In this document: piece after piece, positions 12,263-24,500 of the stretch
How positions within the stretch are numbered: position 1 is the first letter of the stretch
Layout: each line of letters opens with the position of its first letter
DNA from: Rhinopithecus roxellana
Lineage: Eukaryota; Chordata; Mammalia; Primates; Cercopithecidae
Assembly: GCF_007565055.1 (NCBI RefSeq)
Contig: NC_044566.1
Span: forward strand, 63,921,315 to 63,985,314
Reading direction: 5' to 3'
Length of the DNA stretch: 64,000 nucleotides
Notes under the pieces: model-generated
Database searches by the model: none
Seen by the model: only the letters and a program-made list of their open reading frames with translations
What the model was told of the DNA's origin: nothing
Program-made: the position numbers and the translations under genes

Positions 12263-13130
12263 GGCCTGCCTAATTAAGAGCTACATTTGTCTTTGTCCTG
12301 ACTCCTACATCACAAACAGATACGACAGAATGCAGCTGGATGGTGACATGGAGCTGGGTCATATATGCATGGGAGTGCTGAGTATGGATAGGAGAGAATG
12401 TAGGTGTATTTATAGACCCCAAATCGACATTTATTTTTAAAATTAGCTTCTTTAAAATCACCAAATTTCTACTAAGTTTAACTTACACTGCCTGCCTGAA
12501 GTAGAGAAAGAAGGTAGATTGTTGATGGGAAGAAGGGATGGAAAACTCAATAAAATGTCTTATTATGTAAAGATGTCACAAGGAGTAAAATAATTTTAGA
12601 GATGCAAAGAACTTCAGAAATCACCAAAAGCCTATAACATATATGTGGTTGGTCCAAAGACATATATACACGGTCACAATCAAGAGTGGGACTCACACTA
12701 TGTCTCCTAATTCCTAGCTTGTCACTAATTCTACACTACAAGATTGAGGGCTGCCAGCATTCTATAAGACCATCCTACTTCTCATGGCACTTCCTTCAAA
12801 AGGAAATTTTAAAAACGTTTAACACGGCAAAACCTCCTAAGTATGCCCATCTATGATAATCTATCCAACCTGACAGATTAATAAATGAAAAACTTGTTTA
12901 TTAATCAATTAGCAAAAACAAGCATGGTTATTTAAGAAAATCTGCTAGCATTTACAAATACTCATTTACATATCAGACTGCTTACCAAATTAATTAATGT
13001 GAGGTTTTACTGTGTATAAAACAAACCGACAGACACATAAGAATACTTTAGATTATTGTGAGATATTTCTAGAAGCCCACATACTAGAAATGTGGAAACC
13101 CAGTTTTTCAGGGAAAGAGAAAACACTTAC
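12263..13130. other. Intron 3' of the 67-nt IFT88 exon
   Basis: AT-rich intron directly downstream (transcript sense) of the exon at 13131-13197. A weak MIR-like stretch lies at about 12620-12720. Confidence 0.5.
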
Positions 13131-13197
13131 CACCGCTAGCACTTCCTTCTCTTTTGCCACAGGAGCCCCCACTGCCATCTCTGCCTGACTTTATGCG
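13131..13197 (-). CDS. IFT88: IFT88 exon, 67 nt (Gly/Ser-rich basic tail)
   Basis: The acceptor is attgctctag and the donor gtaagtgtt. It starts in phase 0 and encodes RIKSGRDGSGGSCGKREGSA then SG, leaving one base of what should be an Asp codon. This is the low-complexity basic segment after the TPR array of IFT88. A Cys codon (13159-13161) stands where I remember Arg in human, consistent with a CpG transition. The next exon (acidic C-terminus) was not recognised between 1 and 13130. Confidence 0.93.
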
Positions 13198-15520
13198 CTA
13201 GAGCAATGAGAAGACAAGTTTAAAAGAGGTAGTGATATTCCTTCCAAGTTGAATATAGATTTTAAAATTAACATTACTACATAACCCTTGGGACTAACCC
13301 ATCACACCTGAGAGTTGATTCTACAGAAAAAAAAAAACGCCTGAGTTGTTTTGTAAGTGGAGGGTTCAAGCCTTCCCCTCTAAGGCTCTTGAGAAAACTC
13401 GGGTAGCACTTTAATTCAAAAGTGCAGCGTAACCTTGGCTTGCACAAACAACTCAAAACCAAACAGTATTTTCTGGATGTGAATGTTCAGGGCTTAACCA
13501 TGATCTTTAGTTTAAGGGAGAGATGGGTGAGGAGGGGAAGGGAATCTACAAAAGGGCCATTTCCTACTATACACAATGTTGTAGTCCTCATATACAATTT
13601 CCTGCTACACACAATGTTGTAGTCCTCATGTACAATTTCCTGCTACACACAATGTTGTAGTCCTCATGTACAATTTCCTGCTACACACAATGTTGTAGTC
13701 CTCATGTACAATTTCCTGCTACACACAATGTTGTAGTCCTCATGTACAATTTCCTGCTACACACAATGTTGTAGTCCTCATGTACAATTTCCTGCTACAC
13801 ACAATGTTGTAGTCCTCATGTACAATTTCCTGCTACACACAATGTTGTAGTCCTCATGTACAATTTCCTGCTACACACAATGTTGTAGTCCTCATGTACA
13901 ATTTCCTGCTACACACAATGTTGTAGTCCTCATGTACAATTTCCTGCTACACACAATGTTGTAGTCCTCATGTACAATTTCCTGCTACACACAATGTTGT
14001 AGTCCTCATGTACAATTTCCTGCTACACACAATGTTGTAGTCCTCATGTACAATTTCCTGCTACACACAATGTTGTAGTCCTCATGTACAATTTCCTGCT
14101 ACACACAATGTTGTAGTCCTCATGTACAATTTCCTGCTACACACAATGTTGTAGTCCTCATGTACAATTTCCTGCTACACACAATGTTGTAGTCCTCATG
14201 TACAATTTCCTGCTACACACAATGTTGTAGTCCTCATGTACAATTTCCTGCTATACACAATGTTGTAGTCCTCATGTACAATTTCCTGCTATACACAATG
14301 TTGTAGTCCTCATATACAATTTCCTGCTATATACAATGTTGTAGTCCTCATATACAATTTCCTGCTATATACAATGTTGTAGTCCTCATATACAATGGTT
14401 AGACCTGAACTATTTGAGGAAAAAAAAAAAAAAGAAAAGTAAGCTGAATTTTGAAATTCAATTTATAAAATAAAAGTATGATTAAAACCTCACAAAATAC
14501 ACCTAAGATCTATCCAAGAGTCTACTTTCCTAGATACAGACCTGCCTTCAAAGCCTAAGAAGCATGTCCACACTGTGGCATTGTTAGGTTTCTTTCTACA
14601 TTTGATAGTTCTTTTGTGTTTTGCCTAAGTATTAGAATTTTTGTATTAACACTGAATCTGCCTCAAGTCACACTATCAAATTTTCATATGTATAATGGTT
14701 CATTTATACAGCTATAGGATGATTAGTGAACAGAGATAGATGGCTTTTTATATTTATAATTGAATTAAACTTCTGAACATAGGTGGACATTTTATTTAGA
14801 TCTTCAATAACATAATAATATAAACATAATTTCGTATTTAATTCAAAGGACAAATTATTTAACTCCTTAACCCTGACAACTTCCCAAATATTTATAAATT
14901 ATCAGGTCATGGATAAAGTTATTATCTGCGGTCTGCTAGGAAGAAAGAAATTCTTTTCAATAATTTAACTCATTTCTGTAAGATGAAATACTCTCTTAAA
15001 ACTCAGGACTTCCAAATGTTACATAAACATATCCGATTTTTTTCCATTGAAAGGAAAAGCACTTCCCTTGAAATCCCATCTTTCTCCTTGCCTTCATAAA
15101 CAAAAGAAAATCTTAAAAAGATGTAGCAAAGTAAGAATTTAAACATCGATAATCTGACTTTATTTCAAAACTTGATTTTCATCCATCCACAGATGGATCA
15201 TCGCCAGCATATCAAAAAGACCTCTAAATGCTGAAAATAGGCCAGGTGCGGTGGCTCACGCCTGTAATCTCAGCACTTTGGGAAGCCGAGGAGGGTGGAT
15301 CACCTGAGGTCAGGAGTTCAAGACCAGCCTGGTCAACATGGCAAAACCCGGTCTCTACTAAAAATACAAAAATTAGCCGGGTATGGTGGCAGGCACCTGT
15401 AATCCCAGCTACTCTGGAGGCTGAGGCAGAAGAATTGCTTGAACCTGGGAGGTGGGGGTTGCAGTGAGCCGAGATCACACCATTGTACACCAGACTGGGT
15501 GATGTAGAGGGACTCTGTCT

Positions 15521-15556
<36 letters not shown>

Positions 15557-18500
15557 GAAAATAAATTCATCAAGACAAATGTCCACATAGCTTGACAGTT
15601 TTTAAAACCACATGTGAAAACTTGCACCCTGTTTAAGTGACCAGAGGTTCAGAACAGGATATGAGAAGGTAAGTAAGCACTTCCATAATCACTATACTCT
15701 TTATTGCCTGACACCTGTTCCCTGCCCCCATTTAGAATTTTCCAATCCTCTGGCTCTCATCACTCTTCTCTTTCAATCTCTTTAAATTCCTACTTTCTGT
15801 CCAGACTAGAATCAAGGCCTACCACGTGCCGTGACGCCACGTTGGAACTACGGCCCTTGCCTTCTTGTCTTTCTGCTTCACTCACCAAGAGAAACCTAAG
15901 CCTCTGTTGGTTCAGTGACTTCCCTTTTTCCTCTCCTACTCCCAGGACACTGCGCCCTGCTGGGGAAACAGCTCCATCAGTACAAAAACCAGGCAAGCCT
16001 CAGGGCTCCCCGCTGCTCACTGAGGTCCTCCCCTGTGCTCCATGCAGGCCATCTCACTTCTCACAGACACCACTTTTTGTCCTCATCACTTTTGGAACTG
16101 ACTGTCCCGCCTGCTTAGAGAATAAAAGGAAAACAGCATCTCCTTGGATATGCCAGCTGGCATGGACCCTGCATGGATGGGTCAGCTACTCCCTGTCCGC
16201 CTGCCCTTCCTCATCTTTTCAGCTATTTCCTCCTCTCTCATCTCCTCAGGAGACCCCCTGTGTGTCCCCTCGTTGGGGCTGGCTCCATGTGCTCTCATTA
16301 TGCTTAGGGTCCCACTCTACCAGCTTGTCTTTCTCCTTCATCAACCTCCTGTGCACAGAGAATGTGGTGTTCTTTTCCAAGTGAATGCCTATTCGCAGCT
16401 GAGAATCAGTGAACTCCACCATGAGTCTTGTGTACTAACCATTGCAATAGCTGTAGCAAGGATTTCTTGTGGAAGTTATAGAGAAGGCAACTTCAAAAGT
16501 AAAACCAAAACATTGATCAAAACCTTAGTTTGATAAGGTTCTAAGCTCAAAGAACTCCCTAAGAATGTGCCTACTATGTAAGAAAAAAAAAAAGAAATCT
16601 CAACTGTCAAGACTCAGTTAACTGCACATCTCTCATACCATTCACACAACAGAGCTCTGCTCAGTAGTGTTTTCAGGGATGATCTAAGTTCTTCCTTTGG
16701 AGATGCAAAGTAAACACCCAAGAGACAGAGCTGCTGCCAACAGCAATCCCACCGGGCAATGGGACAGACTCTGTGATGCGCCCCTGGGTATTCCAGGGCT
16801 GCCCAGCAGCTGACCTTGCCCTTTAAGTGTGTGATGGAGGTAAAGTGGCCTCAGTGCAGTCCAGAGGAACTGCAGGAAGCCAGGAGGGGCCACATATACA
16901 GAGCTGCTGCTAAGTCAGGCAGACGGAAAGTTAAGAGTGTCCATCATATTGACTGCTATGTAAGTGAATAATCTTAGTGAGGGTAGTTTTAGCAGTGTGA
17001 ATGGAGGTAGCCAAGGTTCGACTGATTTGAAGAGCACCTGGGAAATGAGAAAATAAAGATCAAGTACAGATAAAGTACATTGTTCTTTGGCTGGAAGGAT
17101 AAAGAATGGTGACAGTGGGGCAGATCCAGAATGTGTGGGGCCAGAAGCTTATACAGTTTGGGGGAAACTTTCTGAGAAAGAGGATACAAAACTGTGAAAA
17201 TGGGCCGGGCGCAGTGGCTCACACCTGTAATCCCAGCACTTCGAGAGGCTGAGGTGGGCGGATCACAAGGTCAAGAGTTCAAGACCAGCCTGACCCACAT
17301 GGTGAAATCCCGTCTCTACTAAAAAAAAAATACAAAAAAGAAAACAAAAAACCAAACCAAAAAACTGTGAAAATGAAATGAATGCAAAAATAAAAATTTA
17401 TTAGACAGAGGCAATGCAAATGAGGGCCTGCAGTTCAAGCTCCCTGACTCCACGGGGAACACCCTGGGCTGTGGGCACTGCTGCTCCTCAGGGCACACTG
17501 GGCAGGGAATTCCTGCCATGACACCACATGCTCTCAGGGGCCCAAGTCTCACACAGACTCATCTGACATGCGACCCACCGCAGATCTAGCACAGGCATGG
17601 GTACGTTTTAGGAGCACAGTAAACACTTGTTAAACATAGTGATGACGACATTCTCATCGTATGGTATATGAGGGCTCAAGTAGGAGACACACTTTTCAAA
17701 ATTATTTCCCTCAACTTTCCAGAGTTTTAACACTTCATAAAGTTCACAGAAATTCTTATCACTTTGGAGTGGATGTGAGGTAAGGCCTCATGGTAGATAA
17801 GAGAGGAAGCATTTAAACAATGATTGACATAAATGATTCTTATCATATCAACACTAAAATGTGCAGGAAACAGCCATGTAACAAAATATGGAGCACAAAG
17901 TGATGGAAATCTATATTTACTGACATAGGAAGTGGTCCATGTTATTTTGTGAAATGGGTGGAAAAGCTTATAAAACAGTATTTTTTGTTAAAATCTCATT
18001 TTTGTTTTAAAAAAAAGTCCCACTAAAAATATATGTGTTGATATATGTTTGTATATATTTGTAAAAATGCCTGGGAAGGGGGAATGATAACAGTGATGTC
18101 TAAGTGGTGGGATAGGTGATTTTCACTTTTTTCTTTATACATTTTTATTTGGATTAAAAATTATTTACAAAAGCAATTTTCCTGTATTTTTAAAAGAGTG
18201 TTTATTGTTTTAATAAATACGGAAAAAAGATGGGATTCCTAATCTGGAAAAAATATTATGTCATTCTCACTTTGGAAAAAAAAAATGAGAGAAGGCACAG
18301 AATGGAGGAGCAAAGTAGCCACAAATAAAATAACTGAACAAATTAAGTGAATAAATGCTGGAAGACAGAAAATAAACATTTTTTCCCTTTAAACCTACTC
18401 TTTATTATGAATCTGTGACCATAAACTCGCATGCCACTCTTCTGGAGACTGGAAGAACCATTATGAGCTGGTGGATCCTATGGGTCATCCAGAATGGGCC

Positions 18501-21500
18501 ACCCAGAGTGGGGTCTGGAAACCACTGATGGCCCACAAAGTGCCACCTGTCCTCAATGAGATGAACAGAGGGCAAGTGCCTACAAACTTGCACAGCACCA
18601 AAATGTTACTGGATGTTGGACCCAGCTGACATCCAAGTACAGGATCATTTTTCTAGTAATGTCAGTGACAGACTGGCAAAAAATAATTTCACCACAGATA
18701 GTTTGAGAAGTTCAAAGCTAGAACACTATCCTCATTTTACAGCTGATAAGAATGAGGTCCAGAAAGCTAAACGTCCATTCCAGATCACCTGGTTGACCAA
18801 TGGTCATGTCAGGAAAAAAGTCCAGGGTTCCGTCCACCGTACTATGCTTTTACTTCCTAAGAATTGGGTTTCTGTCTTATGGAACAAGGAGCAGTTACTT
18901 GTTACGTAGTTAAGGGTTCTTAAGAAGATTGGCCCTGACTGTAAATTCAAAACAAAACAAAACTAAAAACATTCCTTAGTGGCTTCAATTCCAAAGAACC
19001 CATAAACGTGGCCTTAACTTCCTGTCCTCAGACCTCTGCCCACATTTTTTTCTCTCCACCCCAAACTCCAAGTGTCCAATCATGCCCACTCCAAACACAA
19101 GCCCTCCGGGAACTGCCTCTGAGTACCTCCTCTGGAGCGAAGACCCTCCCCTCTCCGTCCCACAGCTCTGCCTCGAGTGCCTCAGGCACCAGGGCCAACT
19201 CCTGGGCCTCACTGTGTCCTCCAGACGCATGGCAGATCATAATCAATGTTTTCCCAGCGAATCAACAGAGAGGCTAACACGAGACTATCTGAAATCAATG
19301 GCCTTGAAGAAGTGACTGGTGATCTTGTCCTAGAAAACGTAATCAACACGCAAATCACCACCAGTTTTGTACTAAGGATATATTCTGTTCAGTAGTTTTG
19401 CTGACTTTCGTCAATAATATATAAATTGTACAAGACATTCTTGTAGTCATTATTACACATACAAACTTTTTTTAAAATTGCATTTTTTAGTTTGGTTACT
19501 TTTAAAGCTAAATATGGGATCTTAATACTGGATCTCTCTCCTTTTAAGAAATATAACCAAAAGGGGTTCTGTTCAACTCAACTGTATGTTTATTTTCATT
19601 GTATTTTGGTAATAACTGGAAATTTGGGTATAGGTACCAATGACATATTAATTCTGAATGTCTCATGCTATTTTGTCAATCTGGCCAAAAGAAAGCATTT
19701 CTTGGCATTGTTTCCTGATTACTTTGGGGGAAAACTGGCAAATATTGAAACAGCATTTTTCTATTTGAATATTCTGAAAATTCAGAAATTTGATTTAAAA
19801 ATTGAATATATTTTTATCTTCAGACTAGCAATGAAAATATTCTGTATTTTGTCTCTTTTTTATTTTTGAGACAGAGTCTTACTCTGTTGCCCAGGCTGGA
19901 GTGCAGTGACATGATCTCAGCTCACTGCAAGCTCTGACTCCCGGGTTCACACCATTCTCCTGCCTCAGTCTCCTGAGTCGCTGAGACTACAGGCACCCGC
20001 CACCACGCCCGGCTAATTTTTTGTATTTTTAGTAGAGACGGGGTTTCATGGTTAGCCGGGATGGTCTCGATCTCCTGACCTCGTGATCCGCCCACCTCGG
20101 CCTCCCAAAGTGTTGGGATTACAGGCGTGAGCCACCGGGCCTGGCCTCTATTATTTATTTTCTTTCTTTATTTTTTTTTTTGAGACAGAGTCTCGTTCTG
20201 TCGCCCAGGCTGGAGTGCAGTGGCGCAATCTCGGCTCACTGCAAGCTCCGCCTCCCGGGTTCACGTCATTCTCCTGCCTCAGCCTCCCGTGTAGCTGGGA
20301 CTACAGGCGCCGCCACCTCGCCCGGCTAATTTTTTGTATTTTTTTAGTAGAGACGGGGTTTCACCGTGTTAGCCAGGATGGTCTCGATCTCCTGACCTCG
20401 TGATCCACCCGTCTCGGCCTCCCAAAGTGCTGGGATTACAGGCTTGAGCCACCCCGCGCCCAGCCTATTTTCTTTTCTTTCTTAATAGTTTACCTTTATT
20501 CTCCAAACTTCTTTGGTGTTTTGGCTGTTTTTTTCTCCCTTTTTCATATTTAAAATATTCATTCCTCAAGCCCTGCTCTTTCCATTTTGCTCTATTCCAA
20601 ACATACACTCTTGCTTTGACAGACCTCTTTGTTTGTCTGCTAATGTTTTTCATGTTCAGTGAAGCAGAAAAGCAACACATATTTTAAAAAACAGCACTGC
20701 TACATGGTTTACTTTCCAGGGGCTGGTCCACACCACTATGGGGCTCGCAGTGTTCAGGAATGGAGGGCTGAGAGTGAGTCTGTCTCGCCTGGCCAACAAC
20801 CCAGTGCCACAATCGCTTCTTGCTGGCACTAATGAATGTACTATGTACAATGTATAAAGTTTCCTTCTTACCCAAAAATGTGGATCCCCCAAGCACAAAA
20901 AAGAGAACAGTCTTCCTTTCCATAATAGTTCCAGAAAGAGGACTAATTTCTCTGAAAAATCATTTTAGATAAAACTTCAACATTTTAAAACAGGAGTTAG
21001 GGACTCAGCAAGAGAAATTACCCTGATCCACATAAATCTGAATTGGTTTATCTTCCTCTCTTAAGTTTATACAAATCTTTTTCCATTTTAAAACAATTTT
21101 TAAAAATCCATCCCCTGATATATTTTATGTCTACTTTTTCACCTCTTAAATCAGCTTCTATATCCTGAGTTGGTGTTTGATCAAGTTGGTGTTTGCTTCA
21201 GAAGCATAAAGCCTGAGTGCTTCTCAAACTTTGGTGACAATAAAAATCACCTAGAAAACTTGTTAGAGTACACACTCACAGATTCCATTGTTGCAGAGAA
21301 GTAATTGTCTCTCATGGTCCACAGGACTTTCCAATTAAAATTATGTCTTCAAATTAAACTGTAAGTTATTTCATGTTGTGGAAAATTATTTGTCTGTTAG
21401 TAGCTATCCACTAAGATAATATGAAATCTATTGCACTTTCTCTCCCTGGGAATCCACTTTTGCCAGAATTTTATCCTCAAACTAGAGTTTTAATTATTCC

Positions 21501-24500
21501 TCCTATTATGTTAGAGCAGAAAAAAAATTTCAACTCTGTTTTCTTATAGAAGTTCCTAACATCACACATTTGAACTATAGAAGGCTGACATTCTAAAAAT
21601 TAACAGAGAGCAGTTTTGGGCCCATATGAGATACCTGTTCCCTTATTTCTTTCATTTTTTCCAACCTCTTCAGTTTTCTGGCATATTCTTGAGCATCTTT
21701 TAATCCAAGATCTGTGCAGAGACGAACCAAGAAACGCAGACCTAAATTGTAAAATATACATTTAGGAAAGAATATAGGCACAATATATTTGTTAGAAGCT
21801 TAATAAATCAATGAACTCAGTCTTTTGGGATACAGGTAGGAATGGTGCTTACAAACAGTACTTTTCTCCTGAAAATAATTACACTTTGCAATCTCTGGAC
21901 CAGGGAGAACTGACTTCCTTGGAAGGAGGTTTAAAGGGTCTCTCTCCATGTGTCCTGTCCTCACGCTGCCAGAACCTAGAAGGATCATGGCATAGGACAC
22001 TGCTGGCAGAGAACTTAGAAGGCAAATGTAACATTTGTTAATGTTCTATAGCAGTTTCATAAATACATATAAAGAGCTGTAAGACAGACTAGGCTAAAAA
22101 GTGTAGGCAGTTTATACATATAATAATCATTACTAATAAATGTTATTACTGTCAGTAAATTCATTTTTAAAATAAGTATTATTCACACTACGTGCAAAGT
22201 ACTAGGAAGATAAAAAAGATGTATTTTACAGTTGCTGGTCTTACAGTTGACATCAAATATATAAAATCACAATAAAAAGTTTTGTGTTCATCATGTCTTG
22301 TAAACAATAACAACAACAAAATCTTCCCTCACTTTATACACATCACCAGATGACATATTGTTTAGTTCTGCTTGCTATTGGGTTTATAAAATGGTATTGC
22401 TCTGTTTACGGTCTCCTGGAATTTGCTTTTTCATTCAAGCTTGTGTTGCTTCTAAAATCAGCAACATTTTAAAACATTCAGTCAATGCTAAAAACACAAT
22501 AATTTTGCTTTTACATTTATAAGAATGGCCTTTGTCATTTGTGGTCTAAATTACTTTAAAATATTTTTATTATCTCATTTAAAAATAATATTTTCCTTCA
22601 ATACAACTGCAATGCAGGTCATTATAGAGAATTTATAAAACATACAAAGGTAAAAAATAAAAAATAAAAGTTACTCATTACTCATCCATCCAGAGACAAA
22701 ACCAAAGATTTTTATATTTCTTTTTATGCTCCTCAGTTACTTTACAGTGGAATCACTGAATCCAAACATTATGACCTTTTTTTTTTTTTTCTGAGACAGA
22801 GTCTCACTCTGTCACCCAGGATGGAGTGCAGTGGTGCGATCTTGGCTCACTGCAACCTGCGCCTCCCAGGTTCAAGCAATTCTCCTGCCTCAGCCTTCCA
22901 AGTAGCTGGGATTACAGACACCCACCACCACGCCCAGCTAATTTTTGTATTTTTAGTAGAGATGCGGTTTCACCAAAGTGGCCAGGTGGTCTATCAATTT
23001 TGTTGATCTTTTCAAAAAACCAGCTCCTGGATTCATTGATTTTTTGAAGGGTTTTTTGTGTCTCTATCTCCTTCAGTTGTGCTCTGATCTTAGATATTTC
23101 TTGCCTTCTGCTAGCTTTTGAATGTGTTTGCTCTTGCTTCTCTAGTTCTTTTAATTGTGATGTTAGGGTGTCAATTTTAGATCTTTCCTGCTTTCTCTTG
23201 TGGGCATTTAGTGCTATAAATTTCCCTCTACTCACTGCTTTAAATGTGTCCCAGAGATTCTGGTATGTTGTATCTTTGTTCTCATTGGTGGCATTCTCTG
23301 TATTTCCTGAATTTGAATGTTGGCCTGCCTTCCTAGGTTGGGGAAGTCCTCCTGGACAATATCCTGAAGAGTGTTTTCTAACTTGGTTCCATTCTCCCTG
23401 TCACTTTCAGGTACACCAATCATACGTAGATTTGGTCTTTTCACATAGTCCCATATTTCTTAGAGGCTATGTTTCTTTTCACTCTTTTTTCTCTAATCTT
23501 GTCTTCTTGCTTTATTTCATTAATTTGATCTTCAATCACTGATATCCTTTCTTCCACTTGAATTGGCTACTGAAGCTTGTGTATGCTTCACAAAGTTCTC
23601 ATACTGTGGTTTTCAGCTCTATCAGGTCATTTATGCTCTTCTCTGCACTGGTTATTCTAGTTAGCCATTCGTCCAGCCTTTTTTCAAGGTTTTTAGCTTC
23701 CTTGCAATGGGTTAGAACGTGCTCCTTCAGCTCAGAGAAGTTTGTTATTACCGACCTTCTGAAGCCTACTTCTGTCAGCTCGTCAAACTTATTCTCCATC
23801 CAGTTTTGTTTCCTTGCTGGCAAGAAGCTGTGTTCCTTTGGAGAAGAAGAGGCATTCTGGTTTCTGGAATTTGCAGCCTTTCTGCTCTGTTTCTCCCCAT
23901 CTTTGTGGTTTTATCTACCTTTGGTCTTTGATGTTGGTGACCTATGGATGGGTTTTGGTGTGGGTGTCCTTTTTGCTGATGTTCATGCTATTCCTTTCTG
24001 TTTTTCAGTTTTCCATCTAACAGACAGGCCCCTCAGCTGCAGGTCTGTTGGAGTCTGCTGGAGGTCCACTCCAGACCCTGTTTGCCTGGGTATCACCAGC
24101 AGAGGCTGCAGAACAGCAAATACTGCTGCCTGATCCTTCTTCTGGCAGCTTCGTCCCAGACGGGCACCCATCTGTATGAGATGCCAGTCACCCCCTTCTG
24201 GGAGGGGTCTCCCAGTCAGGCTACGTGGGGGTCAGCGACCCACTTGAGGAGGCAGTCTGTCTGTTATCGGAGCTTGAACACTGTGCTGGGAGAACCACTG
24301 CTCTCTTCAGAGCTGTCAGTCAGGGACGTTTAAGTTTGCAGAAGCTGTCTGCTGCCTTTTGTTCAGATATGCCCTGCCCCCAGAGGTGGAATCTAGAGAG
24401 GCAGCAGGTCTTGCTAAGCTGTGGTGGGATCCACCCAGTTCAAACTTGCCTGCTGCTTTGTTTACACTGTGCGCATAGAACCACCTACTCAAGCCTCAGC

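Noticed and set aside
1..13130. Search for the terminal IFT88 exon(s)
   Set aside because: I looked on the minus strand for the acidic end (DED and PLGPQIERPK-type text) and saw none. The terminal exons are presumed left of the window. A tblastn would settle it.
13556..14395. Regular 38-bp array as a CRISPR array
   Set aside because: There are no unique spacers. The whole 38-bp unit repeats and the host is a primate. It is a minisatellite.
15704..16384. 226-codon + strand open frame in a pyrimidine-rich stretch
   Set aside because: It is rich in Ser, Pro and Leu as expected from C/T-rich DNA. There is no conserved motif, plausible splice sites or CpG-island promoter, and overlapping open frames occur on both strands.
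23558..24133. 191-codon + strand open frame
   Set aside because: It is the reverse strand of L1 ORF1 and 5'UTR sequence, so not a gene.
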